Assembly: GCF_002210345.1 (NCBI RefSeq)
Contig: NZ_MWQI01000009.1
Coordinates: forward strand, 62,001-126,000
DNA from: Fibrobacter sp. UWB4
GTDB taxonomy: Bacteria; Fibrobacterota; Fibrobacteria; Fibrobacterales; Fibrobacteraceae
Direction of reading: 5' to 3'
DNA: 64,000 bases
Positions 22,566 to 30,974 of this stretch are shown here, piece by piece; positions within the stretch are counted from its first letter, which is position 1, and each line of letters starts with the position of its first letter. The notes under the pieces were generated by a model that searched no databases, was not told the origin of the DNA, and saw only the letters and a program-made list of their open reading frames with translations. Position numbers and translations under genes: made by a program.

Positions 22566-24479
22566 ATGCGTCGTGTCTTTTTTTCGTGGATGCTTTCTTT
22601 GGGAATGGCGGCTCTGAGCGCTTGTTCTTCTGCACCTGCAAAAAAGGCTGATGCAAGCCCCAAGACTTTGACATCTTCGGATTCCGCCCTCATCCAGAAG
22701 GTTGTCGAATCCAAGAAGGAAACGCCCAAGGTCGAGGTGGACCTTGAAGCGGCCCATGAATTTTTCTTCCTTGCCAAGAACATGGAAATGCGTGGCGACC
22801 AGCGTGAGGCCGATTTCTTCTGGAAGCAGGCTTACAAGGCCGACCCGACGAGCCGTTACTTAGGCTTTGGCGTTGCCGAACGTCTGGTGATTGCCGGCGA
22901 AGATTCCTTGGCTCTCGTCGAAGCGAAGAAGGCTTCTCGGCTCAAGGGTAAGCGTACGGCTGCGCAGTATGCGTTGCTCGCTCGTCTTTACGTGAAGGCT
23001 GGCGAAGCGGATTCGAGCCGCAAGTATTTTGTGATGGGGTTGGATTCCTCGCGCTATCAGGACATGGCACTCCTTTATGATTACAGCCTGTTCCTCGAAG
23101 CTGCCCGCGATGAAAAGGAACTTGTCCGCGTTTATGATATTCTTTTGCCGAAGGTCAATTATATCTCTACGTTGTTCCAGCGCCAGCTTTCGCTCCTCCT
23201 AGACATGGGGAAGGACTCCGCTGTTGTAGATCTTTTTGGCAAGGCCCATGAAGCGACTGGCGACAAGCAGATGCTTTTGCAAAAAGTTCGCGGCCTTATG
23301 GCCATGAAGCGCTTTAAGGAAGCCAGAGCCGTTGTAGATACGCTCACGAGCGCAAAACCCGAAGACGAAGAAATGACGATCATGGTGCTTTCGTCATTGC
23401 CGGGAGATAGCGCCTATGCGTTTGCGCGGAAGAAGTACTTTGAAGATGGCGTTAAGACGCCTGCCGTCTTGTGTTTTATCGGCCAGTACGAATATGACAT
23501 CGACATGCGCGACAGCGCAAAAGTGCATTTGCTGCAGTCCGTCGATAAGTTGCAGGGCCAGCCGAAATATGCAAACCGCGCTTACCTTGGGCTTGTGAAC
23601 ATTTTTGCGAGCGAACAGAATTATGCCGAAGCGATCAAGTACGCCGAAAAGTCCGATTCCGTGTCGAACGGAGATACGCGGATGCTGCTTGCTTCTGTGT
23701 ATGCGCTTGCCGACAAGTACGACAAGGCGTTCCCCTTGCTCGATTCCCTCATGAAATTCTGGGAGACGTGGAAGCCCCTTCCGGGTGTTGTCGATTCTGC
23801 GAATCTGGTTCAGCTGCAAAATGAAGCGCAGATCAAGTATTTGCAGGTGCTCGACATTTATTCAAGAGCGCTCATCGGTGAAGCTTTGGATTTCGAAAAA
23901 GACGTGCGCGCAGATTCTGCAAAGAAAGCCCGTGCCCTTGATAATCGCAGCAGGGCCGAGGTCATGCTTGAAACGTTCTTTGCAAAGGACTCCTCCTATA
24001 ATCGGGTGCGCCTTTCCATGGCCATGAATCTGGAACGCCTCAAGCGCTACGATGAATCTTTCCGCCATTTCGACTTCTTGCTGAAACAGAAGGATTTTTC
24101 TCCGCATGAGTTTGCCTCGATGCTGAATTATTACGGCTATTCGCTTATTGAAATCAACCGGTCGGTCGCAGAAGTCGAGAAGGGCTACAAGCTTGTACTC
24201 GATGCCCTTGTTATTGAAAAGGACGGCGAAGCGAAAGATGCCTACCTGGATTCCAAGGCTTGGGGCCTGTACCGCTTGGGCCGCTTTGACGAGGCTTACC
24301 AGGCGATGCAGTTGATCGACAATAAGAAGATGAGCCGTGATGACGTGTTCTGGGAACATATGGCGGCCATCCAGGAAGCTCTTGGCCTGAAAAAGGAAGC
24401 CAGGAAGTCTTACAGGAAGCTGTTGAAGCTGAACCCGAAGCATCCTGCCGCCTTGAAGTTCTTTGGCAAAAAGAAGTAG
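22566..24479 (+). CDS. Tetratricopeptide-repeat lipoprotein
   Basis: A 637-residue protein with a lipoprotein signal peptide (lipobox L-S-A-C near residue 19). From about residue 55 onward it is almost wholly helical and TPR-like, with repeated A-x3-Y and G-x-Y/F units such as the final K-S-Y-R-K-L-L-K-L-N-P-K-H-P-A-A-L. The ATG at 22566 is favoured over the TTG one codon upstream because GGGAG lies in the usual ribosome-site position. It follows the PASTA gene by 20 nt and precedes another lipoprotein by 6 nt, so the three are likely co-transcribed. Such proteins usually scaffold envelope complexes; the partner is unknown. Confidence 0.88.
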   Translation: MRRVFFSWMLSLGMAALSACSSAPAKKADASPKTLTSSDSALIQKVVESKKETPKVEVDLEAAHEFFFLAKNMEMRGDQREADFFWKQAYKADPTSRYLGFGVAERLVIAGEDSLALVEAKKASRLKGKRTAAQYALLARLYVKAGEADSSRKYFVMGLDSSRYQDMALLYDYSLFLEAARDEKELVRVYDILLPKVNYISTLFQRQLSLLLDMGKDSAVVDLFGKAHEATGDKQMLLQKVRGLMAMKRFKEARAVVDTLTSAKPEDEEMTIMVLSSLPGDSAYAFARKKYFEDGVKTPAVLCFIGQYEYDIDMRDSAKVHLLQSVDKLQGQPKYANRAYLGLVNIFASEQNYAEAIKYAEKSDSVSNGDTRMLLASVYALADKYDKAFPLLDSLMKFWETWKPLPGVVDSANLVQLQNEAQIKYLQVLDIYSRALIGEALDFEKDVRADSAKKARALDNRSRAEVMLETFFAKDSSYNRVRLSMAMNLERLKRYDESFRHFDFLLKQKDFSPHEFASMLNYYGYSLIEINRSVAEVEKGYKLVLDALVIEKDGEAKDAYLDSKAWGLYRLGRFDEAYQAMQLIDNKKMSRDDVFWEHMAAIQEALGLKKEARKSYRKLLKLNPKHPAALKFFGKKK

Positions 24480-24485
24480 GTTCTT

Positions 24486-25262
24486 ATGACCGTGGCTAAG
24501 TACGGCGCCTTATGGCGGGAACTTCTTTTACTTCTTTGTCTCGCATTCTTTTTGACGGGCTGTACCGGCGGAAAGCCGGCTACGGACCCGGTTACATTAA
24601 AGGATCCGGTCCCAGCAGACAGCCTGAAGGCTATATTTTCGCTTACCATTCATTCGCCTGATGGAAAGTCTCACGACCTGGATGCAGTCCTGTTTTCTGT
24701 TCCGAATAAGCGCTATCGTATGGAACTCACGGGTTCTCTCGGCATAGGCGTTGCCTCGCTCCTCTGGTTGCCTGAACGCTGGCAGATGGTTTTCCCGACG
24801 GAGAAAATGTTCATGGAAGGTGCGGGATACATGGTAGGACTCTTTAATGATCCGTCGCTCCCGCTGGTGCATATTCATCAAGTCGCTGGGCTTTTTGACG
24901 GGAAGGTGCTGCCCGAAGGTCTCGAAGAAATTTCTGTGCGCGATTCCGTGAGTTCTGATTCCGCTGTTGTAAAAATTCACGAAGCTCGTGATGCCATGAC
25001 TCGCCATTACATCTATGCCGAAAAAAATGGGGAAGTTCTCTGGCTTGAAACGCTTGGCCGTGACGGCAAAACAGAAAGGTTAAACATTGAAGAGTACAAA
25101 GAATTCTCTGGAGTGAAGACGCCCTCGAATATTTCGTTTGTCCGTGAATCGGAAGCATTCCTCGAACTGCGCGTTAGGCGCGTTTCCCGAGGCAAGCCTT
25201 TTGGTACAGGAACCTGGCGCCTCAATATCCCGAGAGCCTATCAGCGCATCGGTGGGCAATAA
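24486..25262 (+). CDS. LolB/LolA-like lipoprotein (putative)
   Basis: A 258-residue lipoprotein (lipobox L-T-G-C near residue 25). The mature part is predicted all-beta and recalls LolB/LolA or DUF4292-type barrels. An early strand reads I-F-S-L-T-I-H-S-P-D-G, then Y-R-M-E-L-T-G-S-L-G-I-G-V-A-S-L-L-W near residues 77-94, and a later T-R-H-Y-I-Y-A-E-K-N-G near 179-189. In that fold a half-barrel binds lipid acyl chains. It is the last gene of the purA-to-lipoprotein operon, 6 nt after the TPR gene. The LolB relation rests on general sequence shape only, so treat it as a guess. Confidence 0.55.
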   Translation: MTVAKYGALWRELLLLLCLAFFLTGCTGGKPATDPVTLKDPVPADSLKAIFSLTIHSPDGKSHDLDAVLFSVPNKRYRMELTGSLGIGVASLLWLPERWQMVFPTEKMFMEGAGYMVGLFNDPSLPLVHIHQVAGLFDGKVLPEGLEEISVRDSVSSDSAVVKIHEARDAMTRHYIYAEKNGEVLWLETLGRDGKTERLNIEEYKEFSGVKTPSNISFVRESEAFLELRVRRVSRGKPFGTGTWRLNIPRAYQRIGGQ

Positions 25263-25356
25263 CTATTGACTAATAACTATTGACTAATGACTATTGACTA
25301 GTAACCAATAACTAGTAACTTTTTCCTTCCTACTTCCTACTTCCTACTTCCTACTT
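25262..25356. repeat. TAACTATTGACTA and CTTCCTACTTCC simple repeat tracts
   Basis: The 109-nt gap between two genes is almost entirely repeat. TAACTATTGACTAATAACTA-type units (25262-25320) run into four CTACTTCC units (25325-25352). The CTTCCTACTTCC word recurs at 12984-13000. The promoter box of the next gene follows directly. Confidence 0.75.
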
Positions 25357-25357
25357 T

Positions 25358-25365
25358 TATAAATT
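25358..25365 (+). promoter_or_regulatory. TATAAATT promoter box of the large secreted protein
   Basis: TATAAATT ends 6 nt before the ATG at 25372, without a Shine-Dalgarno. A second AT-rich match (TATAAT, 25365-25370) would start transcription inside the gene, so the first is preferred. Confidence 0.4.
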
Positions 25366-25371
25366 ATAATC

Positions 25372-28300
25372 ATGAAGTTAAATGCCAAGTTTTTCGCATT
25401 GTTTTTGGGGGTCCTCTGTTTTGCGTCTTTTGCGCATGCGGTGGACACGCTTGAAGTTTTCGTGCTGCGTGTGCAGTTTAAAAAGGAGTCTCCCGACAAC
25501 TCGCTTACAACGGGTACGGGACCTTTTGACACTGACACGGCCACATACAATCTGGATCCTTCCGGTAGTCGAGGGAATAAGCATTATTGGAGAAAGCATC
25601 TAGATTTTGCGAACTCCTATTATCAGGCGGCAAGCGGTGGTACGCTTGTCATCCGTTCGACGATCTTCCCTGAGGATGGAACGGCCTACGAGCTTGATAA
25701 GACGATGATAGACTACAACCGTACCCAGAAGATGAAAGGCGAAAAGACGGCTGAGTTTGATGAGGCCCGCAGCCGCGATTACTTGCGCTTTGTGTACGAT
25801 GCTGTAATGAAAGCCCATAACTCTGGCAAATCTCCGTTTAAGGTTCCGCTTTCGAAAAACCCGAATACAAAGCGTGCGTTTATGATTGCCCATGCGGGCG
25901 CAAGCAGCCTCCTTGATGGTGGCAGCATGGGGATGAAGGGGGCCAATACTCCAGGCGACATGTTTGACGCCTATATTTCCAGGGCTTTCTGGTCTTTCTT
26001 GCCGGATACGCTTCCGGAAGTTGTGATTGCGAAGGATTCTGTAGACAATGGGCTTGTGCTGAAGGGGGCCTCTATTGACACGCTCCGGACGGTTATGGTC
26101 GTGAGCGAAACGGCATCTCAGGATGGACTCAACTGGGGAATTAACGGTATCGTGGTGAACCAGATTGGGCGCGAAATTGGAATGCCCAATACGTACGATG
26201 CAGTCAAGGGGATATCCCGTTTAGGTTATTTCGATATGATGGACTTTGCAGGTTATAATGCGGGCAACGGGTTCTTCCCGGTGCTTCCTGCGGCTTGGGA
26301 ACGCGCTTACATGGGCTGGTCCCAGGTCAAGGAAGTGCGCCCCACGGCGGGCCATCCGGTGTCGGTTGATATTGCTGCTGCGGGTAGCGGCCTCGGGACT
26401 GAAATCGTGAAAGTCGCCTTGAGCGCTAGTGAATACATCCTGATAGAAAACCGTCAGCGTTCTTGGGACAAGGATGGCTATGTGGAGGTTTACCTCGGCA
26501 AAGCGGAGCAGAACAACGATACGACGGATTTGCGGTCTATTCTTGTCGATAGCTTGAATACCGTTTTTGAAGACAGTGTTTGCACAAAGGGCAAATGCGT
26601 ACCGAACAAGAAAAAGGCGAAGGGCCTTGTGCTTGGCGTGAGCAGCTTTGATGCCGCACTCCCTGCAAGCGGTATTGCCGTGTGGAAGGTGAATGACTGG
26701 TTCTTGCGCGAATCATTGCCGGCTGGGGCCGCAAACCTCTGGCTTGGCGATGACCTTCGTGATCATCAGTATGGGCTTTCGCTTGTGGAATCCGACGGGG
26801 TCCTGAGCATTGGCAAGACTTTCAAGAACGCGATTGGCGAAGATGCCTACGATTTCGGTAGCGGTTCGGACTTGCTTCCGCATGTACGCTATTCGAAAAC
26901 GAAGAAGCCTACGGATACGGTGATGACGATTTCTCCGGATGGTTATGCCAATACGGCGACAACGCAAGGCGGTTATACAGGTATCAAGATTTCTGTGGAG
27001 GTTCCGAAGAAGGCTCGTGTCGAAAAGACGGCGAATGCTTTCATGGGCGATAGCGTCCTGAATTTTGCGGCTCCCATAATTCGCGTGACGATTAGCGTCG
27101 ATGACGGCAGCATCGAGAAATCGAAGTTCCCGAAAAATGTCGGGCTTGCAAATGCGGTGCGCGGTGCCGTGTTTGTCAATTACGAAGATGACGAGACGGG
27201 CAAGGCGATCGTGTTTGCCTCCGAAGATGGAACGCTCCAGGCGATGAACACTCTTGGCGATACGCTTTTCACGGCAGATACGGTGGTGACGCAGAAGTCT
27301 CTTACGCGAAACGGCGCAAAACGGGAAATCCCGCTGTATCGCGTGGGGGCTGGATATGGTCCGCTCGTCGGAATTGCAGGCGATGGAGAACGCGTATACT
27401 CGTTGCATAAGGACAAGCTTGTACGAACCTCGTTCAATGCCGGTGTTCCGATATCGGATGTGATGGATCTGAAGAAGTCTGTTTCGGGCGCTCCGGCAAT
27501 CAAGTCCGTTGAGGCTGGCCCGGTTGTTGCAAATTCTCACCTCTTCTTTGCATCGGATTCGGGATTCTGGACGGTGAATCTGGCCGATGACATGTCGCGC
27601 TCGTTTACATCGACAGAGGGCTTGCATCCGCAGGATTTGGCTCTTTGCAAGGTGGACAAGAAAGATTTCTATGGTGTTGTTGTAGGCGAAGAAGGCAAAA
27701 TCTTCATGCGCAAGTTTACGCTTGAGAATAAGCCTGAAGTGAAGCCGAGCTTTAGCAATCATAAGGCGGGCACGGCGCAGGTGAAGGCTGCGAAAGGCGA
27801 AGTGTTCCGTGTTGCCTGTACGGACCTGGACCGCGATGGTACTGTTGAAGCGGTTGTGCTTGGCAGCCGCGGAACGGTTGCAAGTGTCAAACTTAGCGAA
27901 GGTGGTGAACAGCCTGTTGCATGGACATACGTCTATAGGCGCGGTTCTGCCGGCAAGAGCGGTCTCAGGGATGAACTCTCCGGCATCGCTCTTGGCGATA
28001 TCAATGATGATGGCTATCCTGAAATCGTGTTTCTCGGCGACAATCTCGTTTACGCGCTTGACCGTTTTGGCATTCCGGTAGACGGTTTCCCGGTGACGAT
28101 CAACCGTGGTACTCCTGTTGCTGCTTTCCATAGCGATCCGTTGCTTGTCGATGTCTCGGGCGATAAGATTCCTGAAATTCTCGTGCCGTCGAGCGATGGG
28201 CTTGTTTATGCGTACACAGGCAAGGGCAAGCGCATTTCTGAGCGCTTCCCGATTGCGGCTGGCAGCTTTGAAATGACGGATTCCCTGCAACAGAACATAC

Positions 28301-28800
28301 CGATGAGTATTTTTGTTGCTGATGGTGTCAAGGAATCCAAAGGCCCTGAAATCTATGCGTTCCACAGAAATAATGTAACGGCGTACCGCCTGGACAAGGC
28401 ATCTGACGGTGCCGAAAAGGCAGCTGCAGCATGGGCGCTCCCGGCAGGCGGCAACGAACGCACTGGGTTCTTCGATGCTTCCAGGCTTCCCGACGTTGAT
28501 GCGGTAAAGGCAAAAGACGAAATCAAGGACTTCTTCATTTACCCGAACCCGGTGCGTGGCGGAGATGCGAAGGTCCGTATGGAACTTGGCGCAAAACCGC
28601 AATCGATTAAGCTTGAACTGTACGATATCACTGGCTTGTGCGTGTTCAAGACGAACATCCCGGATGGCATTGCTGGCAAGAACCAGGCTAATCTGGACCT
28701 GCGTAGTCTCGGCAGTGACATTTATACGGCCCGGCTTAAAGTCAAGTTCGAAAGTGGCAAGACAAAGCAGAAGCTTTATCGCGTGGGCGTTGTCCGTTAA
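25372..28800 (+). CDS. Large secreted protein with degenerate M6-type peptidase domain and T9SS-like tail
   Basis: A 1142-residue exported protein (signal peptide about 1-23, ending A-H-A). The N-terminal 330 residues align by eye with M6 (immune-inhibitor-A-like) metallopeptidases. The family pattern H-E-F-G-H-x-L-G-L-P-D-x-Y-D is here N263-Q-I-G-R-E-I-G-M-P-N-T-Y-D, and it is followed by the usual D-M-M-D-F-A-G and P-A-A-W-E-R-A-Y-M-G-W. All three zinc/catalytic residues of the HExxH motif are thus replaced, so it is probably a pseudo-enzyme. The middle has FG-GAP/VCBS-like blade motifs (D-L-D-R-D-G-T-V-E-A and D-I-N-D-D-G-Y-P-E-I). The last 90 residues (I-Y-P-N-P-V-R-G-G, then Y-D-I-T-G, ending K-L-Y-R-V-G-V-V-R) resemble a type IX secretion type A sorting domain. 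Surface binding or adhesion is a reasonable inference. Confidence 0.85.
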   Translation: MKLNAKFFALFLGVLCFASFAHAVDTLEVFVLRVQFKKESPDNSLTTGTGPFDTDTATYNLDPSGSRGNKHYWRKHLDFANSYYQAASGGTLVIRSTIFPEDGTAYELDKTMIDYNRTQKMKGEKTAEFDEARSRDYLRFVYDAVMKAHNSGKSPFKVPLSKNPNTKRAFMIAHAGASSLLDGGSMGMKGANTPGDMFDAYISRAFWSFLPDTLPEVVIAKDSVDNGLVLKGASIDTLRTVMVVSETASQDGLNWGINGIVVNQIGREIGMPNTYDAVKGISRLGYFDMMDFAGYNAGNGFFPVLPAAWERAYMGWSQVKEVRPTAGHPVSVDIAAAGSGLGTEIVKVALSASEYILIENRQRSWDKDGYVEVYLGKAEQNNDTTDLRSILVDSLNTVFEDSVCTKGKCVPNKKKAKGLVLGVSSFDAALPASGIAVWKVNDWFLRESLPAGAANLWLGDDLRDHQYGLSLVESDGVLSIGKTFKNAIGEDAYDFGSGSDLLPHVRYSKTKKPTDTVMTISPDGYANTATTQGGYTGIKISVEVPKKARVEKTANAFMGDSVLNFAAPIIRVTISVDDGSIEKSKFPKNVGLANAVRGAVFVNYEDDETGKAIVFASEDGTLQAMNTLGDTLFTADTVVTQKSLTRNGAKREIPLYRVGAGYGPLVGIAGDGERVYSLHKDKLVRTSFNAGVPISDVMDLKKSVSGAPAIKSVEAGPVVANSHLFFASDSGFWTVNLADDMSRSFTSTEGLHPQDLALCKVDKKDFYGVVVGEEGKIFMRKFTLENKPEVKPSFSNHKAGTAQVKAAKGEVFRVACTDLDRDGTVEAVVLGSRGTVASVKLSEGGEQPVAWTYVYRRGSAGKSGLRDELSGIALGDINDDGYPEIVFLGDNLVYALDRFGIPVDGFPVTINRGTPVAAFHSDPLLVDVSGDKIPEILVPSSDGLVYAYTGKGKRISERFPIAAGSFEMTDSLQQNIPMSIFVADGVKESKGPEIYAFHRNNVTAYRLDKASDGAEKAAAAWALPAGGNERTGFFDASRLPDVDAVKAKDEIKDFFIYPNPVRGGDAKVRMELGAKPQSIKLELYDITGLCVFKTNIPDGIAGKNQANLDLRSLGSDIYTARLKVKFESGKTKQKLYRVGVVR

Positions 28801-28821
28801 TTCCTGAACATGGAGCTAGTT

Positions 28822-29712
28822 ATGCGTTTGAGACATCTGATATCGCTTTGCATGCCGTTTGCATTCATGACGTTTGTGGCATGTACGGCCAGCGGTGACG
28901 CTGTTGAAGGGAAGCAGGTGTTTCCCATAGACACAGATAGTGGTAGCAAGTCTAGCTCGGATTCAAAATCATCTTCGAGCGTCAAGGCTCCGGATATCGA
29001 CCCTACGGTTTTTGGCATGTTTGACTGGGTGAAAATTCCCAAGTCGACGATTACCCGTGGCGTGAATTCATTTGGTGTAAATTCGTTTAGCATAGCAACG
29101 ACCGAGGTTACGCAAAAGGTTTATGAATTTGTCATGGGCGGACTGCCCAAGCAGTCAAAGGCCGGTGACGAAAGGGCCGTTTCTGACGTGAACTGGTATC
29201 GTGCGGCGCTCTTCTGCAATGAATTTTCGAAGCTTGCCGGGCTTGATACGGCTTATGTCTACAAGTCCATTACCGCAGATTCTGTTTTGAAGGATCTGAG
29301 CATCAGGTATTCAGTGGCGTCCATAAGGCTTCCGACTGAAAATGAATGGGAAATTGCGGCCCGTGGCAAAACGACTACAACCTATTACTGGGACAAGGAT
29401 GTGGCCTCCAAGTACGCCTATTACGGACAAAATTCCGGTCCAGATGAAGTGGCTCAAAAAACGCCGAACGCCTATGGACTTTATGACATGGCTGGTAACG
29501 TTGCCGAATGGGTAAATGACTGGTATGACGCTTATCCGAAAAAAGAAAGCGATAACTATACCGGCCCTAAGACAGGCGAATACCGCATAGTGCGTGGCGG
29601 TGGCTGGTCGGACAAGGTAACGGCGTTGGCGCCGAAAGAACGTGAATGGTTGGATCCGGCCCGCTCAAAGACGACTCTTGGCTTTAGACTGGTCTATTCT
29701 ACCGGTTTTTAA
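28822..29712 (+). CDS. Formylglycine-generating-enzyme/SUMF1-domain lipoprotein
   Basis: A 296-residue protein starting at ATG 28822, where GGAG sits about 6 nt upstream; an ATG at 28810 is also in frame. It has a lipobox (F-V-A-C), a serine-rich linker (S-S-S-D-S-K-S-S-S-S), then a sulfatase-modifying-factor domain. The motifs are A-T-T-E-V-T-Q-K-V-Y-E-F near residue 96, L-P-T-E-N-E-W-E-I-A-A-R-G near 173, Y-G-L-Y-D-M-A-G-N-V-A-E-W near 218, and a final R-G-G-G-W-S and G-F-R-L-V-Y. In true formylglycine enzymes paired active-site cysteines are essential; I see no matching pair here, so a binding role is more likely than sulfatase activation. It follows the large secreted protein by 21 nt. 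Confidence 0.88.
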   Translation: MRLRHLISLCMPFAFMTFVACTASGDAVEGKQVFPIDTDSGSKSSSDSKSSSSVKAPDIDPTVFGMFDWVKIPKSTITRGVNSFGVNSFSIATTEVTQKVYEFVMGGLPKQSKAGDERAVSDVNWYRAALFCNEFSKLAGLDTAYVYKSITADSVLKDLSIRYSVASIRLPTENEWEIAARGKTTTTYYWDKDVASKYAYYGQNSGPDEVAQKTPNAYGLYDMAGNVAEWVNDWYDAYPKKESDNYTGPKTGEYRIVRGGGWSDKVTALAPKEREWLDPARSKTTLGFRLVYSTGF

Positions 29713-29745
29713 AGTTTGCGCTCGATAGCCTTCCTTGAAAATTTT

Positions 29746-29753
29746 TAGATTAT
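29746..29753 (+). promoter_or_regulatory. TAGATTAT promoter box, predicted leaderless start
   Basis: TAGATTAT ends 5 nt before the ATG at 29759. There is no Shine-Dalgarno in between. Confidence 0.4.
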
Positions 29754-29758
29754 AGCGC

Positions 29759-30187
29759 ATGAAGTATGCCTATGCGCTGACTGCAATGCTTTGCGGATTT
29801 TTTGTGGGCTGCTCTGAACAGAAGTCGGAGCCGCTTCCTGATTTGCCACCCGTAGAAATTCCTGCGGATGTTTATGGTTTTTATTCGGGGCAAATGCCCT
29901 GTGATTACTGTGACCGTCGCATTGTGGATATGGATTTGCTTAGTGACGGAACGGTTTTGGCTGTGCAAACGACTGTGAAGGGGACTGCCCAAGTCGATAC
30001 GCTTCGCGGAACTTTTGTATATGCCGATAGCATTGTGAAAATGGATCTTTCCGATAAAACAGTCCATTGGGACTTTAAGCGCGATAAGGTCGGCAACCTG
30101 GCCTATATGAAACAGGGAGATGTTTTCCGCGATGCTGATGGTATGAAAGCTGTGATGGTTCGTTTTTATAAAAAGATCAAAAAGTAA
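29759..30187 (+). CDS. NlpE-like small lipoprotein
   Basis: A 142-residue lipoprotein (lipobox F-V-G-C near residue 18). The mature part resembles the NlpE N-terminal domain. It opens G-F-Y-S-G-Q-M-P-C48-D-Y-C51, matching the family's Y-x-G-x-L-P-C-A-D-C pattern with its CxxC, followed by a beta-rich region with D-T-L-R-G-T-F. In enteric bacteria NlpE helps sense surface contact, copper and lipoprotein trafficking defects. No Cpx-type system is visible here. It lies 10 nt before the LytTR regulator gene and probably shares its operon. Function by homology is tentative. Confidence 0.75.
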   Translation: MKYAYALTAMLCGFFVGCSEQKSEPLPDLPPVEIPADVYGFYSGQMPCDYCDRRIVDMDLLSDGTVLAVQTTVKGTAQVDTLRGTFVYADSIVKMDLSDKTVHWDFKRDKVGNLAYMKQGDVFRDADGMKAVMVRFYKKIKK

Positions 30188-30197
30188 GTGAGAGTCT

Positions 30198-30962
30198 ATG
30201 TTTACAGCCCTAATTGCCGATGATGAACCGTTAGCTCGTGTACGCATGCGCTCCTTGCTCGAAGCGTATTCGAGCGAAATTGAAATTTTGGGCGAAGCGT
30301 CCTCTGGGGCGCAGACGATCGATAAAATTCACGAACTCGATCCCGATGTCGTTTTTCTGGACATCCAGATGCCGGACATGGATGCGTTTGAAGTTCTGAA
30401 GACGCTCAACGAAGACGATATCCCGCTGATTGTTTTCACGACGGCGTACGACAACTTTGCTCTTCGCGCTTACGAGGAGAATGTCGTCGATTACCTCTTG
30501 AAGCCGATTGACCCGGAACGCTTGCAGGCGACTATGGCAAAGCTGCGCAAGCGCATGCCTCTTGAAAGTGGGCAGGGCGTTCCTGCCGATTTCTCCTGGG
30601 AAAAGTTCAAGGAAATGATGAGCGTAAGCGGGCTTTACATGCAGCGTTTGCAGGTGAAACAATCCGACCGTATCCTGCTTATCAATATGGACGAGGTGAT
30701 CCGTTTCCAGAGCGAGGAAAAGTATACGACCGCTTACACGACCACGTCGCAGTACGTGATTGACCTTACCCTTGTGGAACTGGAAAAGCGTCTTGATCCG
30801 CGTCAGTTTGTCCGCGTTCACCGAGCGCATCTCGTCGCTATCGACTATATCTCCGAAATCCGGAAGACCGATAGTGGCCATCTCTGTGTTGTGCTTCGCG
30901 ACAAGAACAGGACGCAGATTGCCGTGAGCCGTAATTTTGTTAAGACTGTTAAGAGTCTGTAA
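30198..30962 (+). CDS. LytTR-family response regulator
   Basis: A 254-residue two-domain protein. The receiver domain (about residues 1-120) has D-D-E near residues 8-10, the phosphorylatable Asp at residue 55 (F-L-D-I-Q-M-P-D), T85/T86 in F-T-T-A, and the late K-P in L-L-K-P-I. The C-terminal LytTR DNA-binding domain (about residues 150-254) includes Y-T-T-A-Y-T, L-E-K-R-L-D-P-R-Q-F-V-R-V-H-R-A-H-L-V and I-A-V-S-R-N-F-V-K. No histidine kinase gene is nearby, so it is an orphan in this window. It sits between the NlpE-like lipoprotein and signal peptidase genes (12 nt before the latter), hinting at control of envelope functions. Confidence 0.94.
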   Translation: MFTALIADDEPLARVRMRSLLEAYSSEIEILGEASSGAQTIDKIHELDPDVVFLDIQMPDMDAFEVLKTLNEDDIPLIVFTTAYDNFALRAYEENVVDYLLKPIDPERLQATMAKLRKRMPLESGQGVPADFSWEKFKEMMSVSGLYMQRLQVKQSDRILLINMDEVIRFQSEEKYTTAYTTTSQYVIDLTLVELEKRLDPRQFVRVHRAHLVAIDYISEIRKTDSGHLCVVLRDKNRTQIAVSRNFVKTVKSL

Positions 30963-30974
30963 TTTGGAGTTTTG

